Shown here in pieces: positions 1 to 9,870 of a DNA stretch of 64,000 bases. Origin of the DNA: Arion vulgaris (lineage: Eukaryota > Mollusca > Gastropoda > Stylommatophora > Arionidae); NCBI GenBank assembly GCA_020796225.1, contig CM036755.1, positions 59,818,652 through 59,882,651 of the forward strand, read 5' to 3'. The notes under the pieces are model-generated. The model ran no database searches. It was not told where the DNA came from and was given only the letters and a program-made list of their open reading frames with translations. The position numbers and the translations under genes are program-made. How positions within the stretch are numbered: position 1 is the first letter of the stretch; each line of letters opens with the position of its first letter.

Positions 1-164
1 ATCTGCCTACATGCGGTAAACATGTCAAAGAATATGTGCAAACAAATCAAAGGTCATGAGGTGTAGACAGAACAAAATGATCACACACAAAAGAGAAGAT
101 AAGCTCATAATATCGGATAAGTTTAGTATTTATAGGGAGAAAAAGCTAGCTCTACAACATTAAA

Positions 165-239
165 GTTCTTCTTCTTCTTCAAGCCTTCCATATCGACCAT
201 TTGCTAGCCACTAATTGTGATTTGTATGGGATCCGAATC
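165..239 (-). mobile_element. SINE-1 3' fragment
   Basis: A short 3'-end piece of the SINE-1 family lies on the minus strand. It begins with the reverse complement of the GAAGAAG-type tail and continues into the segment that reads 'gtcgatatgg' in full copies. It stops after about 75 bases, where unrelated sequence follows. It resembles the right-hand portion of the fuller copy that begins near 311. Confidence 0.6.
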
Positions 240-310
240 ATCTGGTCCTGGAAAGCTCCTACTCCTACGCTTAATGACAAAAGTGGATAATCAATTCCAT
301 CATCCACCTA

Positions 311-590
311 GATCTTCTTCTTCTTCGAACGCTCTTTAAAGTCACCGCTCTTTAAAGTTAACTAGTGGTCGATATACCACTCTTTGTGATTTGTATGTGA
401 TCCGAGCCTAATAGCGATTGTAGGTTGTACTAGTTATGCACCTATAAGTAGGCTAGCGCATCCGGTTTCTGCGCTGTTTTTTATTTACTAGAGTAGCTTC
501 CCTATGCCCCTACCTCAGTCGCCTCTTACGACTTGCCCTGTAGGTCGCAGTGTTACTAGTCTTACCTCTTAGTGCGAGCCTCGGCAACGT
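311..590 (-). mobile_element. SINE-1, near full length
   Basis: This is a copy of the commonest SINE here, on the minus strand. From its 3' end it shows the (GAA)n tail, the 'tggtcgatat' segment, 'gatcacatacaaatcac', 'gtaggcgcataac', the A-rich 'tagtaaataaaa' stretch and the central 'cgtaagaggcgact' core. The head near 560-590 is diverged. A small duplication (ctctttaaagt) near the tail is specific to this copy. Confidence 0.75.
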
Positions 591-659
591 AACCGTTGAC
601 TTTAAAGTTAACACTAGAGACTCTCTATGACGTAAAGGCAAGGCTCTCGCCTCTCACTA

Positions 660-1005
660 CAAAGATTCTGGGTTCTCTCTCTCTCTTTCGCGATCACCGC
701 CCAGACCGAAGTACCAGATCTCTCCATAAATTCTATTCATGTGGAAATCTGATTCATGCAGCCTTAGCATTAGTGTGTTTTACGCGACATCGCCAGCACC
801 ATTTGTAGCTCTGGTGCTTATCTTTCGGCGATGTGTCCGGTTTCAGCCAGCGTTTACTCGGTTCGCTCTCCGTTCTGTAGCCATCTAGTGATTTTTACGG
901 TGTGGGGTAGCTAACCCCCACACTCAAACCTCTTACGACATGCGTGGAGGGAAACAGTGGCTCTATTCTTTACATCCCAATTTGGGCCCCGGTAACCACT
1001 CGGAT
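660..1005 (-). mobile_element. SINE-3, near full length
   Basis: This minus-strand SINE has the same head as SINE-2 (ccgagtggttaccgggg, then the 'aaagaatagagccactg' region and the 'catgtcgtaagaggt' core) but a different 3' half. That half includes 'gctggctgaaaccggacac', 'cgccgaaagataagcacc' and a (GA)n stretch at 665-690. The plus-strand copy at 21526 matches along its whole length. Frames open through it are short and not gene-like. Confidence 0.75.
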
Positions 1006-1159
1006 GATACTGTTGGTTCATGTGGATGGATGCTTAAAAGAAAAAATCCGCTATCTGCCCATCAGGCATCCAGTTCTACTTGTTCCAAATTCATTAGATC
1101 GCTGGATAGATTGAATATCAATTTTACAGACCGGAGAATATGAAACTTATTCATCATAA

Positions 1160-1434
1160 GCACGCCCGTATGTTGCTGGGAATCTCAAAGGGAGCAAAGA
1201 ATAGTAACATTGCGACCTACAAGGCATGTCGTAAGAAGTTACTGAGGTAGAGGCCTAGGGAAGTTACCATAGTAACTAAAAGCGTTGCAGAAATCGAATG
1301 TGATGGTCTGCTTGTAGGCGCATAACTGTCACAGCGTACGATCGCTCATAGGCTCAGATGACACACAAATCACAAAGAGCGATTTAAAAAGCGGTGGATG
1401 TGGAACGTTGGAAGAATAAGAAACAAGAAGAAGA
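1160..1434 (+). mobile_element. SINE-1 with 8-bp target-site duplication
   Basis: A complete plus-strand SINE-1 runs from the 'cgcccgt' head to a GAAGAAG tail. It is bracketed by the direct repeat catcataa at 1152-1159 and 1435-1442, the mark of target-primed retrotransposition. The core and the 'cttgtaggcgcataactg' segment match other copies with scattered substitutions. Confidence 0.85.
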
Positions 1435-1468
1435 CATCATAAACTCTCTGACAATTTATGATGTCGAT

Positions 1469-1634
1469 CAGTGATGGCTCATGATCATTTTTGTTGGTGG
1501 GGCCAGACAGCAATTTTAGGAAAAATCATGGTTTCGGTTAAGATATATGTTAATGTATAAAATAATAAATACACGTTGCACCATTTTTTTGGTGGAACCC
1601 GGCCTCATTGGCCCTTAATGAAGAGTCGCCACTG
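1469..1634. mobile_element. MITE with CAGTGRYGGCTC-type terminal inverted repeats
   Basis: This short non-coding DNA transposon begins cagtgatggctc and ends gagtcgccactg, an imperfect terminal inverted repeat. It is flanked by atgtcgat (1461-1468) and ctgtcgat (1635-1642), a 7/8 match to an 8-bp target duplication. The subterminal 'ggtggggcc' and 'ggcctcattggccctta' motifs are shared with the copy at 20455 in the opposite orientation. An 8-bp duplication would suit hAT, but the superfamily is not certain. Confidence 0.75.
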
Positions 1635-1642
1635 CTGTCGAT

Positions 1643-2040
1643 GAAAGCATACCTTTGCTCTCATTGTCGGTAGCGCCCGCATGTCGAGGACAGAAGGTTT
1701 TTTTCAAATAAAAATCTGAAACTTAAAACGAACTGTCCATCCAGATAATAGTTTTGATACTGTAGTGTCTGCATGAGATCTAAAGTTTCAGAGCCTTAAG
1801 TTCCATGAAACACCATTGCCTAAAACATTACATCAATTCCCCCTAAAATGAACGGTCTGGCAGGTCTGCTGGTGACACTAATCACCCTTTAATTAAGCCA
1901 GACAACACTAGCTTCCACGATTTATTTCTCTATCTCATTTTATTTTGATCTCTATTTTTTATAATCGAACTTTACACTCATGAAAACAAGAAATGTCCAC
2001 TTGCTGCACGATTGAGGTTATATTTTGCTTTTTTTACCAC
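1643..2040. other. Unassigned interspersed sequence
   Basis: About 400 bases hold no recognisable element or open frame longer than chance. It contains a T-rich run near 1690-1700 and AT-rich text toward 1960. I see nothing supportable. Confidence 0.4.
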
Positions 2041-2208
2041 TAAAGGTGGCGTCTGTGGCTTTAGGGAATAGTGACTCTGTCTATTAACCCCGACGTTCTG
2101 AGTTCGAATCATGCTGCGGACCGTTTGGTTGCAAATTGTTTCGCGTGGATTTTTACAAAAGGACGATCACACCAACCGTTCAGAAAGCAATGGAAAACTA
2201 CTGAACGT
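2041..2208 (+). mobile_element. SINE-7, interrupted 5' portion
   Basis: A tRNA-derived SINE head. 'ggcgtctgtggctttag' aligns with the A-box region of other copies (gcgtctgtagctctagtgg), and 'gagttcgaatcatgc' is the B-box region. It continues through 'tttttacaaaagg' and 'cgttcagaaagcaatgg' to 'actactgaacgt', where a SINE-2 has inserted. The continuation lies after 2468 and is amplified as a 35-bp minisatellite. Fuller copies lie at 6533 and 19729. Confidence 0.85.
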
Positions 2209-2468
2209 CTTTCTTCTTCTTATTCTTTGATTTCATTCTTTACAACCAATTTTAATCACTCTTTGTGATATGTTTGATCTTTGTCACGAACGTGTATACG
2301 TGCACATTGGTTTAGTAGGCCCCTAAACACATTGACTTCTACAAGTTTAGGGTATGTGCATTCGATTTCATCCAAACCTCCTTAGTCGCCTCTTACGACA
2401 TGCGTGGCTAGGTAACAGTTGTTCTATTCTTTACACCCTAAATGTGGGTCCCGGTAAACACTCGGGCG
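2209..2468 (-). mobile_element. SINE-2 with 12-bp target-site duplication
   Basis: A complete SINE-2 lies on the minus strand, with its head (cgcccgagtg) at 2468 and a GAAGAAAG tail at 2209. It is flanked by the perfect 12-bp repeat actactgaacgt at 2197-2208 and 2469-2480. It shares its core and head with SINE-3, and its 3' half (reverse of 'aaccaattttaatcactctt') with the copies at 28667, 35466 and 50863. It splits a SINE-7. Confidence 0.9.
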
Positions 2469-2996
2469 ACTACTGAACGTAATAATGCTTAGAAAACTCA
2501 CAAATTACTGAACGTAATAATACCTAGAAAACTCACAAATTACTGAACGTAATAATACCTAGAAAACTCACAAATTACTGAACGTAATAATACCTATAAA
2601 ACTCACAAATTACTGAACATAATAATGCATTGAAAACTCACAAACTACTGAACATAATAATACCTAGAAAACTCACAAATTACTGAACGTAATAATACCT
2701 AGAAAACTCACAAACTACTGAACATAATAATACCTAGAAAACTCACAAATTACTGAACGTAATAATACCTAGAAAACTCACAAATTACTGAACGTAATAA
2801 TACCTATAAAACTCACAAATTACTGAACATAATAATACCTAGAAAACTCACAAACTACTGAACATAATAATACCTAGAAAACTCACAAATTACTGAACGT
2901 AATAATATCTAGAAAACTCACAAATTACTGAACGTAATAATATCTAGAAAACTCACAAACTACTGAACATAATAATGCATTGAAAACTCGCAAACA
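2469..2996. repeat. 35-bp minisatellite, about 15 units, derived from SINE-7
   Basis: The unit is 35 bp, built around actgaacgtaataat and acctagaaaactcacaaa. Units differ by a few substitutions (cgt/cat; acctag/gcattg). The unit aligns with an internal SINE-7 stretch in the full copy at 6533-6778 (minus), which reads actactgaacgtataagtg and then atgctagaaaatcaacta. The array starts exactly where that SINE would continue, so it grew from inside it. Confidence 0.9.
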
Positions 2997-3109
2997 GATT
3001 TAACAAGCTGGAGTTGATTCGCAGAGTTCTGTAAAGGATATGCAATTAACTTTTTTTTTTAACCACTAAAAGATTTTCTGCTGCAGTACATTACTAAACT
3101 CCTATCTTC

Positions 3110-3490
3110 TTCTTCTTATTTTGCCATCACACTGCTACCTGGTTGATGTCCAGTGTCATGGTTTTCTGTTTTTCTCTTGCGTTGTTCTGGTGGCTTGGAT
3201 GATTGTTATTTTGCTCTTTGACAGGATTATGTTATGCCATCTAACCATCTTTTTCGTGGTCATCCTCTCGTCTTCTTTCCTGATGTTCTATTGTAGAAGA
3301 CTCTGTATACTGCGGTTTGAATGCATTCTTATTAAGTGACCAAACCACTTCATTCTTGGTTTCTCAATGTAATTCAAGCAATGTACTGTGCCAACTGTCT
3401 TTCTCATGTTGATGTTGGTAACTGTCTTTTGTGGTGTTGGTTACTTTTTGCAGACACCGCATTTCACATGTAGTTATCTTTTTTCTGGAG
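3110..3490 (-). mobile_element. LINE reverse transcriptase C-terminal remnant (LINE-F-like)
   Basis: In minus-strand frames this stretch shows an arginine-rich tail such as RGxPRKRWLDGIT. That motif is typical of the C-terminal region of many non-LTR retrotransposon polyproteins, just after the reverse transcriptase. Stops and frameshifts interrupt it. Wording near 3290-3490 resembles the LINE-F copies at 5690, 21935 and 33825. The catalytic region is absent. Confidence 0.55.
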
Positions 3491-3840
3491 AGGGGCTCGG
3501 GAGAGCCAAAGGCTAGGGAGTAAACCCTGATCAAAAATCCCCACTGCCTTGTGGGTTAGCACGGTAATGCAGAGGGCTAGAGGAGTAAACCTTGACCAAA
3601 AATCCGGAGGGAGGGACCCTAAGGCAGTTGATGGTTAAGTGTGTATTCCTTGCCATCTTCTGGCATCTCCTGCAAACCCTGCTGGATTCCAAACGTATAG
3701 ACTTTGTCTCTACTTTGGATAAAACAGTAGGGTAGAGAGAGGGTTTGTGCAAAATGGGCAAGGCACATTCTCCATATCAGCTGCCCAGGCTAGGCACAAA
3801 GAGAGACGACACTTGATCTTTGCTTTCGGCTCGGGCACAA
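3491..3840. repeat. Unassigned segment with an internal 70-bp duplication
   Basis: Two imperfect copies of 'gctaggggagtaaaccctgatc' followed by 'aaaaatcc' occur near 3511 and 3580, about 70 bp apart. The rest (3600-3840) is moderately GC-rich and has no matching copy elsewhere in the window. It could be part of a LINE or SINE 3' region. No protein is supported. Confidence 0.4.
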
Positions 3841-3844
3841 CACG

Positions 3845-3955
3845 ACGAGCTGAACGACAAGAGAGAAAAGCGTAAACTCAGAAGTTGTCACAGTAAAACA
3901 CTTGCCAATTGACCGTCTGTAAAGACGAAAAAGGCCATATATATATATATCTTTT
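3845..3955 (+). mobile_element. LINE-A 3' terminus
   Basis: A severely 5'-truncated LINE-A copy. It holds only the last codons (gagctgaacgacaagag onward) and the short 3' UTR ending 'gtctgtaaagacgaaaaagg', followed by a (TA)n tail at about 3940. The same terminus occurs at 10250-10358, 11525-11632, 12967-13070 (reverse) and 52705-52892. Confidence 0.8.
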
Positions 3956-4110
3956 GCGACTGAGCTTTGCTCATTGTCCATGTTTGGCTCTGGTAACACA
4001 AAGTAGGTAGTAAAATGCTGTTGATCATCTGTTGTTTTTTTGTAAGTGAGATGTTTGAGTGCCTTGACAATGGGGCTAGCTTGTTCTATAACCTCACTTT
4101 AATTGCTCAA
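3956..4110 (-). mobile_element. LINE reverse transcriptase fragment (LINE-F-like)
   Basis: The minus-strand frame includes a segment reading ILLPTLCYQSQTWTM. It corresponds to the conserved region after the reverse transcriptase core of many LINEs (typically LYGSETWT). Similar wording (ccatgtttggctctggtaac) occurs at 6110 next to a longer LINE-F fragment. It is truncated at both ends. Confidence 0.55.
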
Positions 4111-4254
4111 AGGAGTAAAATGACATCCTTCTAAACCAAGCTAAAAGCCGTACATATTGAAGACAATAAGTGCTTAAAGGTTTCTTAAAGAATGTCTGAC
4201 ATTAAAAAACAGATGCCACTGAATTAGTTGTTCTATTTTCACTGTCACATCATG

Positions 4255-5035
4255 ATAAAAACGTAGCCAGACTTACTAATATATGCAGACTTTTTAAAAT
4301 AGATATACTTCATAATACAGACGGATATTTTAATATAGGTGGACGTTTTAAAATTAACATACTTTCCAATCTAGACAAACTTACAAATATAGAGATACGT
4401 GTAAATATAAATCGATCAATCATGTGCTATGCCTGCCGGCGTAGGCGATCATGCCTCTCCACAACTATCTCTGCTTGGTGCATGTAATTAGTTCTGACGT
4501 CAATCTTGTGTCGAACCATGATGTCAGGCCATCCAGCATCTTCACCCTCTGTTTTCCGCGATCTCTTCTTCCCTGAATTGTACCTGTTGTTACCAAATGT
4601 TCTAAACCTTCTCTTCGCATTATATGTCCGAAGAACCTTGATTGTCGGATTCTTATTCTTTTGATAAGATTTCTTTGTGTGCAGGTCTGATATTTAAAAC
4701 CTCCTCATTTGTTTTCTTTGCGGTCTATGGAATTTTCAGCATTCATATGTAAAACCACATCTCTGTGGCTTCCAATGATCGTATTGATTGTTTATTAATT
4801 GTCCATGATTTGCTGCCATACATAAGTATTGGATCAATATAGCACTGGAGTATTCGTTTTAGATATAGACACACTTTCTAATACAGACATACTTTCTAAT
4901 ATAGACATACTTTCTAAAATAGACAGACTAACTACTATATATAAACATTATAATACAGACATACTAACTAATATAGACAGACTTCCTAATAAAGACATAC
5001 TTTTTAATAAAGATATAATTTCAATACAAAATTCA
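4255..5035. repeat. Degenerate ~18-bp AT-rich array split by a LINE
   Basis: The segments 4255-4425 and 4855-5035 carry degenerate repeats of about 18 bp centred on 'agacatactttctaatat'. The LINE fragment between them appears to have inserted into, or been captured by, an older array. No clear target duplication is visible, because the flanks are low-complexity. Confidence 0.7.
4426..4850 (-). mobile_element. RTE/BovB-like LINE reverse transcriptase C-terminal fragment
   Basis: The minus strand encodes segments resembling the region after the reverse transcriptase of RTE/BovB-type elements: LMYGSKSWTINKQ, then EATEMWFYIRMLKIP and AKKTNEEVL, then a basic tail. Stops and frameshifts break the frame. 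The YADD catalytic part is missing, as expected of a 5'-truncated insertion. Confidence 0.7.
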
Positions 5036-5099
5036 CGTATTTTCTTTAGTTTTCTTTATTCTCTAATCCTGGGAGAACTACTAATTTAAAAACACATAA

Positions 5100-5475
5100 A
5101 TTGCAAACATTCATCAACTCGCGTCTGCGCAGAATAGAGGGACTAGGATGGTATGATAGAGTCACAAATGAGGAACTTATGGTGAGAACAAGACATATTC
5201 CAGTGAACCAAGAGGTTAAAAAAGACGCTGTCGCTGGATAGGGCACACTTTGAGAAAACCTGTGGGAAATATAACACGAAGGGTCCTTTCCTGGAACCCG
5301 CAGGGACAGCAAAAGAAGGGGAGGCCAAGAAATACATGGAGGCGAGATTTGGAGGCAGAGATCAACAATATAAAGAAGAGCTGGAGGGAGATGCAGGAGA
5401 TAGCTAGAGATAGGAAAACTTGGCATGAGTTGGTTGAGGGCCTATGCCTCAATCCTGGTTAATAATACAGAGAGA
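5100..5475 (+). mobile_element. LINE-E C-terminal fragment
   Basis: The plus-strand frames give RLRRIEGLGWYDRVTNEEL, then WIGHTLRKPVGNITRR and QKKGRPRNTWRRDLEAEI, then RDRKTWHELVEGLC before a stop. This is the standard C-terminal tail of a non-LTR retrotransposon reverse transcriptase. One frameshift lies near 5220. A TAA-rich tail follows the stop. Related copies are at 21190 (plus) and 53720 (minus). Confidence 0.8.
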
Positions 5476-5689
5476 GAAAGAGAGTCAAATAATAATAGAT
5501 TTATAGAACGGGCTCTTGTGCACATTTTTAACATGTTTATCTTTCACTGCACCTGTTATTTATTTAGTCTACCTATGGTGGAGGTGACCTTTTGCTTTTT
5601 ACCCACTTTTTCTGAAATGCATTGCATTTTGAAATGCATTGTCTGTTGGCAATCTGGTTATGTTGTGAAACCATTTACTTTGTCAATTG

Positions 5690-6125
5690 TGCATTGCCTT
5701 TCCCCAGATGGATGATGGAATTGGTAGTCCACTCTTGCCGTTAAGCGTAGGGATGGGAGCTTTAATTTGCGTTCCAGAGCCAGATTAATCATCCTTGTTT
5801 TATATCCATGTTTGTTTAGTGTGGTATTATATACTTTATCCATCTTTTTCTTGGTCTTCCCTGGGCTCTAATACCTGATCTCTTTTTATTGCATTCTGTT
5901 ATTGGTGGTTCGTTGTATTACATTCTTATTAAATGTTCAAACCACTGCATTAGTTGTTTTTCGATGTATTCGGTGCATAAGTTATGCCTACTCTGCTTCA
6001 GATGTCCTCATTTCGTAGTCTATCTTTCCTGGTTACCCCCAATGCCTTCCTCAAGCATTTCATTTCACACGTGGTGAGCTTTCTGCGGGTATGTTGCTGT
6101 CAGAAACCAAGTTTGGCACTGGTAA
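5690..6125 (-). mobile_element. LINE-F C-terminal fragment
   Basis: The minus-strand reading matches LINE-F copies at 21935-22262 and 33825-34450. Shared DNA includes 'gttaagcgtagggatgggag', 'ttggtcttcc' and the 'gttattggtggttggttg' region. In the best-preserved copy this encodes the basic tail RPRNRWID plus a GHLMRM segment. The present copy has many stops. Confidence 0.7.
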
Positions 6126-6424
6126 CAAAGTGTTGGTAGATTAACTTTGTTGTTTCTTAATAAGTTCACTTCTGATGCTGTACAAAATTTCTCCTGAAAT
6201 CCTTTCTCACAAATTGACCTCTACTTTACACACTCAGCAATCTACGTAGACACTTCTATTTTTTCTTGACTAGTTTTCTTCTGTCAATTGATGTCAACGT
6301 CCACGTTTGAAATTGATATCATAATGTCCTGAAAACGATCGCAGTGTACAATACTTTTTTAATGTTAATTACATGCTTGCGGTTTAAAGGTTTTACCATG
6401 TTATTATTTGATTCGCTTTATACA

Positions 6425-6525
6425 TCAAATAGTTTATCATCTGCAGAACTTTACCTCCCCAGCAGTCCTTTGGAATTTCTTTCATAGGACAGATGCCCCG
6501 CTTCTGCAATCGTCATGTTTATGTA
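6425..6525 (-). mobile_element. RTE-like LINE-C 3' end fragment
   Basis: About 100 bases match, in reverse, the last part of LINE-C elements; the translation resembles AEAGHLSYERNSKGLLG. The full-length tails at 53160-53530 and 61625-61970 show similar wording (AGHLAYEREKF). It adjoins a SINE-7. Confidence 0.55.
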
Positions 6526-6532
6526 TGTGTGG

Positions 6533-6780
6533 GAATGAAAATCGTGGCATATCCTAAAGGACGTAGCCATCAACCACAGTAAATGAGTAGTTGATTTTCT
6601 AGCATCACTTATACGTTCAGTAGTTTGCCATTGCTTTCTGAACGGTGAGGTATATTTTACCTTTTGTAAAAATCCCACGGAAACTAATTTGCTTCCAAAC
6701 TTGCCCACCGTGGGGTTTGAACCAGGTACGTTGGGCTCGTGATCGAACTCACTACCACTAGAGCTACAGACGCTCACTGA
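6533..6780 (-). mobile_element. SINE-7, full length
   Basis: This is a tRNA-derived SINE on the minus strand. Read from 6780 down, 'gagcgtctgtagctctagtg' holds the A-box region, 'ggttcaaacccc' is a good B box, then 'gggcaagtttggaagcaaat', 'tttttacaaaag' and 'actactgaacgtataagtg' follow. The far end reads 'ggatatgccacgattttcat'. The copy at 19729 has the same two ends. It is the reference copy for the origin of the 35-bp array at 2469. Confidence 0.85.
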
Positions 6781-7309
6781 ATGCGTGTGAACGTGTATAT
6801 AAATGTCCGAATCACGGCCAATAGATCAACTCATGAAGAATGTGGATGAATGTTGATATCAATGAATTTATAATGCCTTGGTCAGTAAATCAGGACTTCT
6901 AAAGTCGAGTATAGATTACACTTTCCTTCTGATTTACGGCTAACAGATCAGCTCTCTGTAGGCGTCTTTAAGATATTCCCTGTTATATTGCTCGGCCACG
7001 GTACCACTGGTATTTACTCCAGAATATGATTCTCTGTAGGCGTGCATTATTATTATTATTATGTCCTTCTAATTATGTAAATGATTACACCAACAGTCAT
7101 GAAAGGTTGTCAATTCATAATTGATTGATTTAGGTCACTTCACTGGGACCTGGTTTATCAAAGAATAAATAACAACAACCAGAATCACACAATCAATCAA
7201 TGTTTCTAATAATAATCAATGATAGAGTTTCATCTATCATCAACCAACCGTGTCTCTATTCTACTCCTCACTTGTAAGATAACGTTGAAACATTCCAATT
7301 AAATCTTCA
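6781..7309. other. Interspersed sequence with LINE-B 3' flank
   Basis: It holds an (ATT)n microsatellite near 7047-7062 and dispersed 'attgattgatt' / 'aatcaatcaat' motifs at 7120 and 7190, which form a small inverted repeat. The part nearest 7310 is probably the 3' UTR of the minus-strand LINE-B. No gene is seen. Confidence 0.4.
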
Positions 7310-8675
7310 CTGTACTGTATGTAATAGCCGTCCATCGCAAGCGATGATGACAACAATCTCAGACGTGTACTGTTGCACCTCTCTGGTGTGTGCGGAGGTG
7401 ACTGTAGAGTCCAATCCTAGAACAGAATCCCTGACCACAGGTGGGGCATACATGATCAAGGTTAGACATGTGCGTGTTGTGTGCTCTGTCTTTTCGCGCT
7501 GCTCGTTTTCTCTGTGACTCAACAATACGATGATTCTCAGCTATTCGGGTTCCTCTTTTGTTGTTACAGCGCCACATTTGGCGATCTTGCGCAAGGATTC
7601 CCAGCACGTATTGTCTATATCGAAGCATTTCAGAGACACTTTAAGAGTGTCTTTAAAGCGTTTTTCTGTCCACCAGCTAAACGTCTGCCCCCTTCAAGCT
7701 CGCAATATATCAACTGTTTTGGGATGCGTTTATCAGGCATTCGAACAACGTGACCGACTTATCTCAGTTGGGCCTTCTGCAACAGGGTGTTGACGCTTGG
7801 GATCTTTGCTCTTGTGAGGACTTCGCTGTCTGGAATTTTGTCCTGCCAGTTTATTTTTAGTATTCTGCGTAGACAGCTTGTGTGGAAATGGTTTAATTTT
7901 CTTGCTTGTCTGCTATACACTGTCCATGTCTCGCTTGCGTACAGCAGCGTTGTTAGCACTATGGCCTGGTAAACTTTCAGCTTTGTGATTATGCTTATCC
8001 ACTTCCGTTCCCACACAGTGACACGTAACCTTCCGAACGCAGCACTGGCTTTGGATATCCTATTGTGGACCTCAGAATCTATGTTTGCCGATCTGGATAG
8101 GAGGCTGCCAAGATAAGCAAAGTTGTCCGTTGACTGGAGACGCTGGTGTTTAATGTTGGTGACTGGATCGTAATACTGTTCTCTAGGGGCGGGCTGGAAC
8201 ATGACCTCTGTTTTTGGTGTTAATGGTGAGGCCAAACCTATCACAGGCCATTGAGAACTTGTCCATGTAAGTCTGCATTTCTTCCTCAGAGTTGGTAGCG
8301 AGGGCACAGTCATCAGCAAACAACAGGTTTGAGATAGTTGATTCTTTTACCTTGGTGGAGGATTTTAACCTCCGAAGATTGAATAGGTTACCGTCTGTCC
8401 TGTATCTAATCTTTACCCCATGTTCGTCGCCTTCCCAAAAGACATCCGTGAGCATGGCAGCAAACATCATGCTGAAGAGTGTTGGGGCCAGTACACAGCC
8501 CTGTTTGACGCCGTTGGTGACATGGAAGGCTTCCGACAGCTCCCTTCGTCAAGTACACGTGCCATCATGCCCTCGTGAAACTGTTGGACGATCTTGATGA
8601 ATTTCCTTTGGCATCCAAATTGTTCCATGATCTTCCATAGACCCTCCCTGTTAACCGTGTCGAAAGCCTTTATAT
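7310..8675 (-). mobile_element. LINE-B reverse transcriptase tail with C-terminal C2H2 zinc finger
   Basis: The minus strand encodes, in broken frames, the last part of a LINE polyprotein. It begins with KAFDTVNREGLWKIM (reverse transcriptase), then GVKQGCVLAPTLFS and NLLFADDCALATNS with the catalytic FADD, then FAYLGSLLSRSANIDSEV, YASETWTVYS and FHTSCLRRILKINWQDKI. It ends with a classic C2H2 finger: in the 89-residue piece at 7359-7628, Cys61 and Cys64 are followed by His77 and His81. At least three frameshifts separate the blocks. The endonuclease and 5' half are absent, since the element is cut at 8675 next to an AT microsatellite. Such C-terminal fingers occur in some non-LTR retrotransposons; the clade is not assigned. 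Confidence 0.85.
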
Positions 8676-8689
8676 ATACTGTACTGTAT

Positions 8690-8885
8690 ATATATTACGT
8701 GGCATGCAAAGGGTTCAAGAAAGAGAGGACGACCTAAGGAGAACATGAAACGAACTTTGCTGAGAGAGGCAAGAATTATCGGTCTCAGTTCCATGGAGGA
8801 GATTGAGCAAGTTGCCCAGGATAGAGCGGTATGGATAAATTACTTGCAGGCTATATATAACGTATAACGGTATGAGAACAATTAT
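8690..8885 (+). mobile_element. LINE-D C-terminal fragment
   Basis: The plus-strand frame reads GSRKRGRPKENMKRTLLREA, IIGLSSMEEIEQVAQDRAVW and NYLQAIYNV before a stop. This is the end of a LINE polyprotein. It is followed by ATTATTATT and TA repeats at 8880-8937, probably its 3' tail. The minus-strand copy at 39600-39945 has nearly the same protein end, and a short piece occurs at 19592. Confidence 0.8.
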
Positions 8886-8894
8886 TATTATTAA

Positions 8895-8938
<44 letters not shown>
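8895..8938. repeat. (TA)n microsatellite
   Basis: A run of about 20 TA dinucleotides directly follows the LINE-D tail at 8880. Confidence 0.9.
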
Positions 8939-8940
<2 letters not shown>

Positions 8941-9870
8941 TACTCAATGAAATAGAAAAGGAAACAGACAGGTCTCATTCACACTGGAATTCAGGTACGC
9001 CCAGAATTCTGTGTATCGAATCAATCAACTCGGTAATTGAAATCTTGTTTCAATTCGCGTTTTCTCAATTTTTTCCAAGAATCCACACCTTGTCAGATTG
9101 AACCATGTCCGATGCTCCTCTCAATGTTTATCTTCATATCTTGGCCCACCTATCATAACTGGCTCTGTTACACATCTCCATAAAAATGTACGTGTACCAG
9201 GAAATATTCTACATGTTTATCAGATCGCTACATATCTTCTAAACTCTCTACTCAGATACCTCAAAGTGCTGTTTCTGATTTTGTGCTTCCTGGCTTCTGT
9301 TTCTGCATCAGAATCTCTTTTACAGACACGTCATGAACTGTTCTACCTTCGAACCAGCCCGGCTCTGTCTCTGGTCTTGTGTCAGTCTCAGGAATATTTA
9401 TACGTCCTAATAATTACGACGCAAATCGTTTCCAGAAAAGTCTAAAGATGAAAATAATGTACTATTTACCCTGAATTTGACCTCAGCGCGCAGGTTTTTG
9501 CGTTCGTCGAACTTTGTTTACAACAAGTTGTTAACCTAATTCCTGATAAATAAATATATGTTTCTTCTATGACGACCTGATTAGTACACTTCCTGCTTCT
9601 AAAGGGCTCGAGATGCTGAGAAAACCCACACACACTCCCAATTTTTGTATTAGTCTCACATATTTCAGCGTGCAGATATTCTGACACGTCATTTCTTCAT
9701 GCACGTGATGTTGGTCAACTAATCATGGTCATTTTTTTCCAAATATAGCGCTCAAAATAGAGGGCGGGTTAACTTGTTTACTAGATTCGTCTCCAGATCT
9801 GCGTCATTTTTTACTTGTTTTCAAATACAACGGGTCTCCCTGTCACACTTAAACTATCAGTTACATCCTG
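8939..9870. other. Unassigned interspersed sequence
   Basis: No element, protein motif or repeat copy is recognised in about 930 bases. The longest open stretch (9098-9445, plus, 115 codons) is hydrophobic, lacks any motif I know and looks like chance. 'tcagttacatcctgaa' recurs at 61745. Confidence 0.4.

Noticed and set aside
5046..5426. A 126-codon minus-strand frame
   Set aside because: It is the opposite strand of the LINE-E tail encoded on plus, whose motifs are clear.
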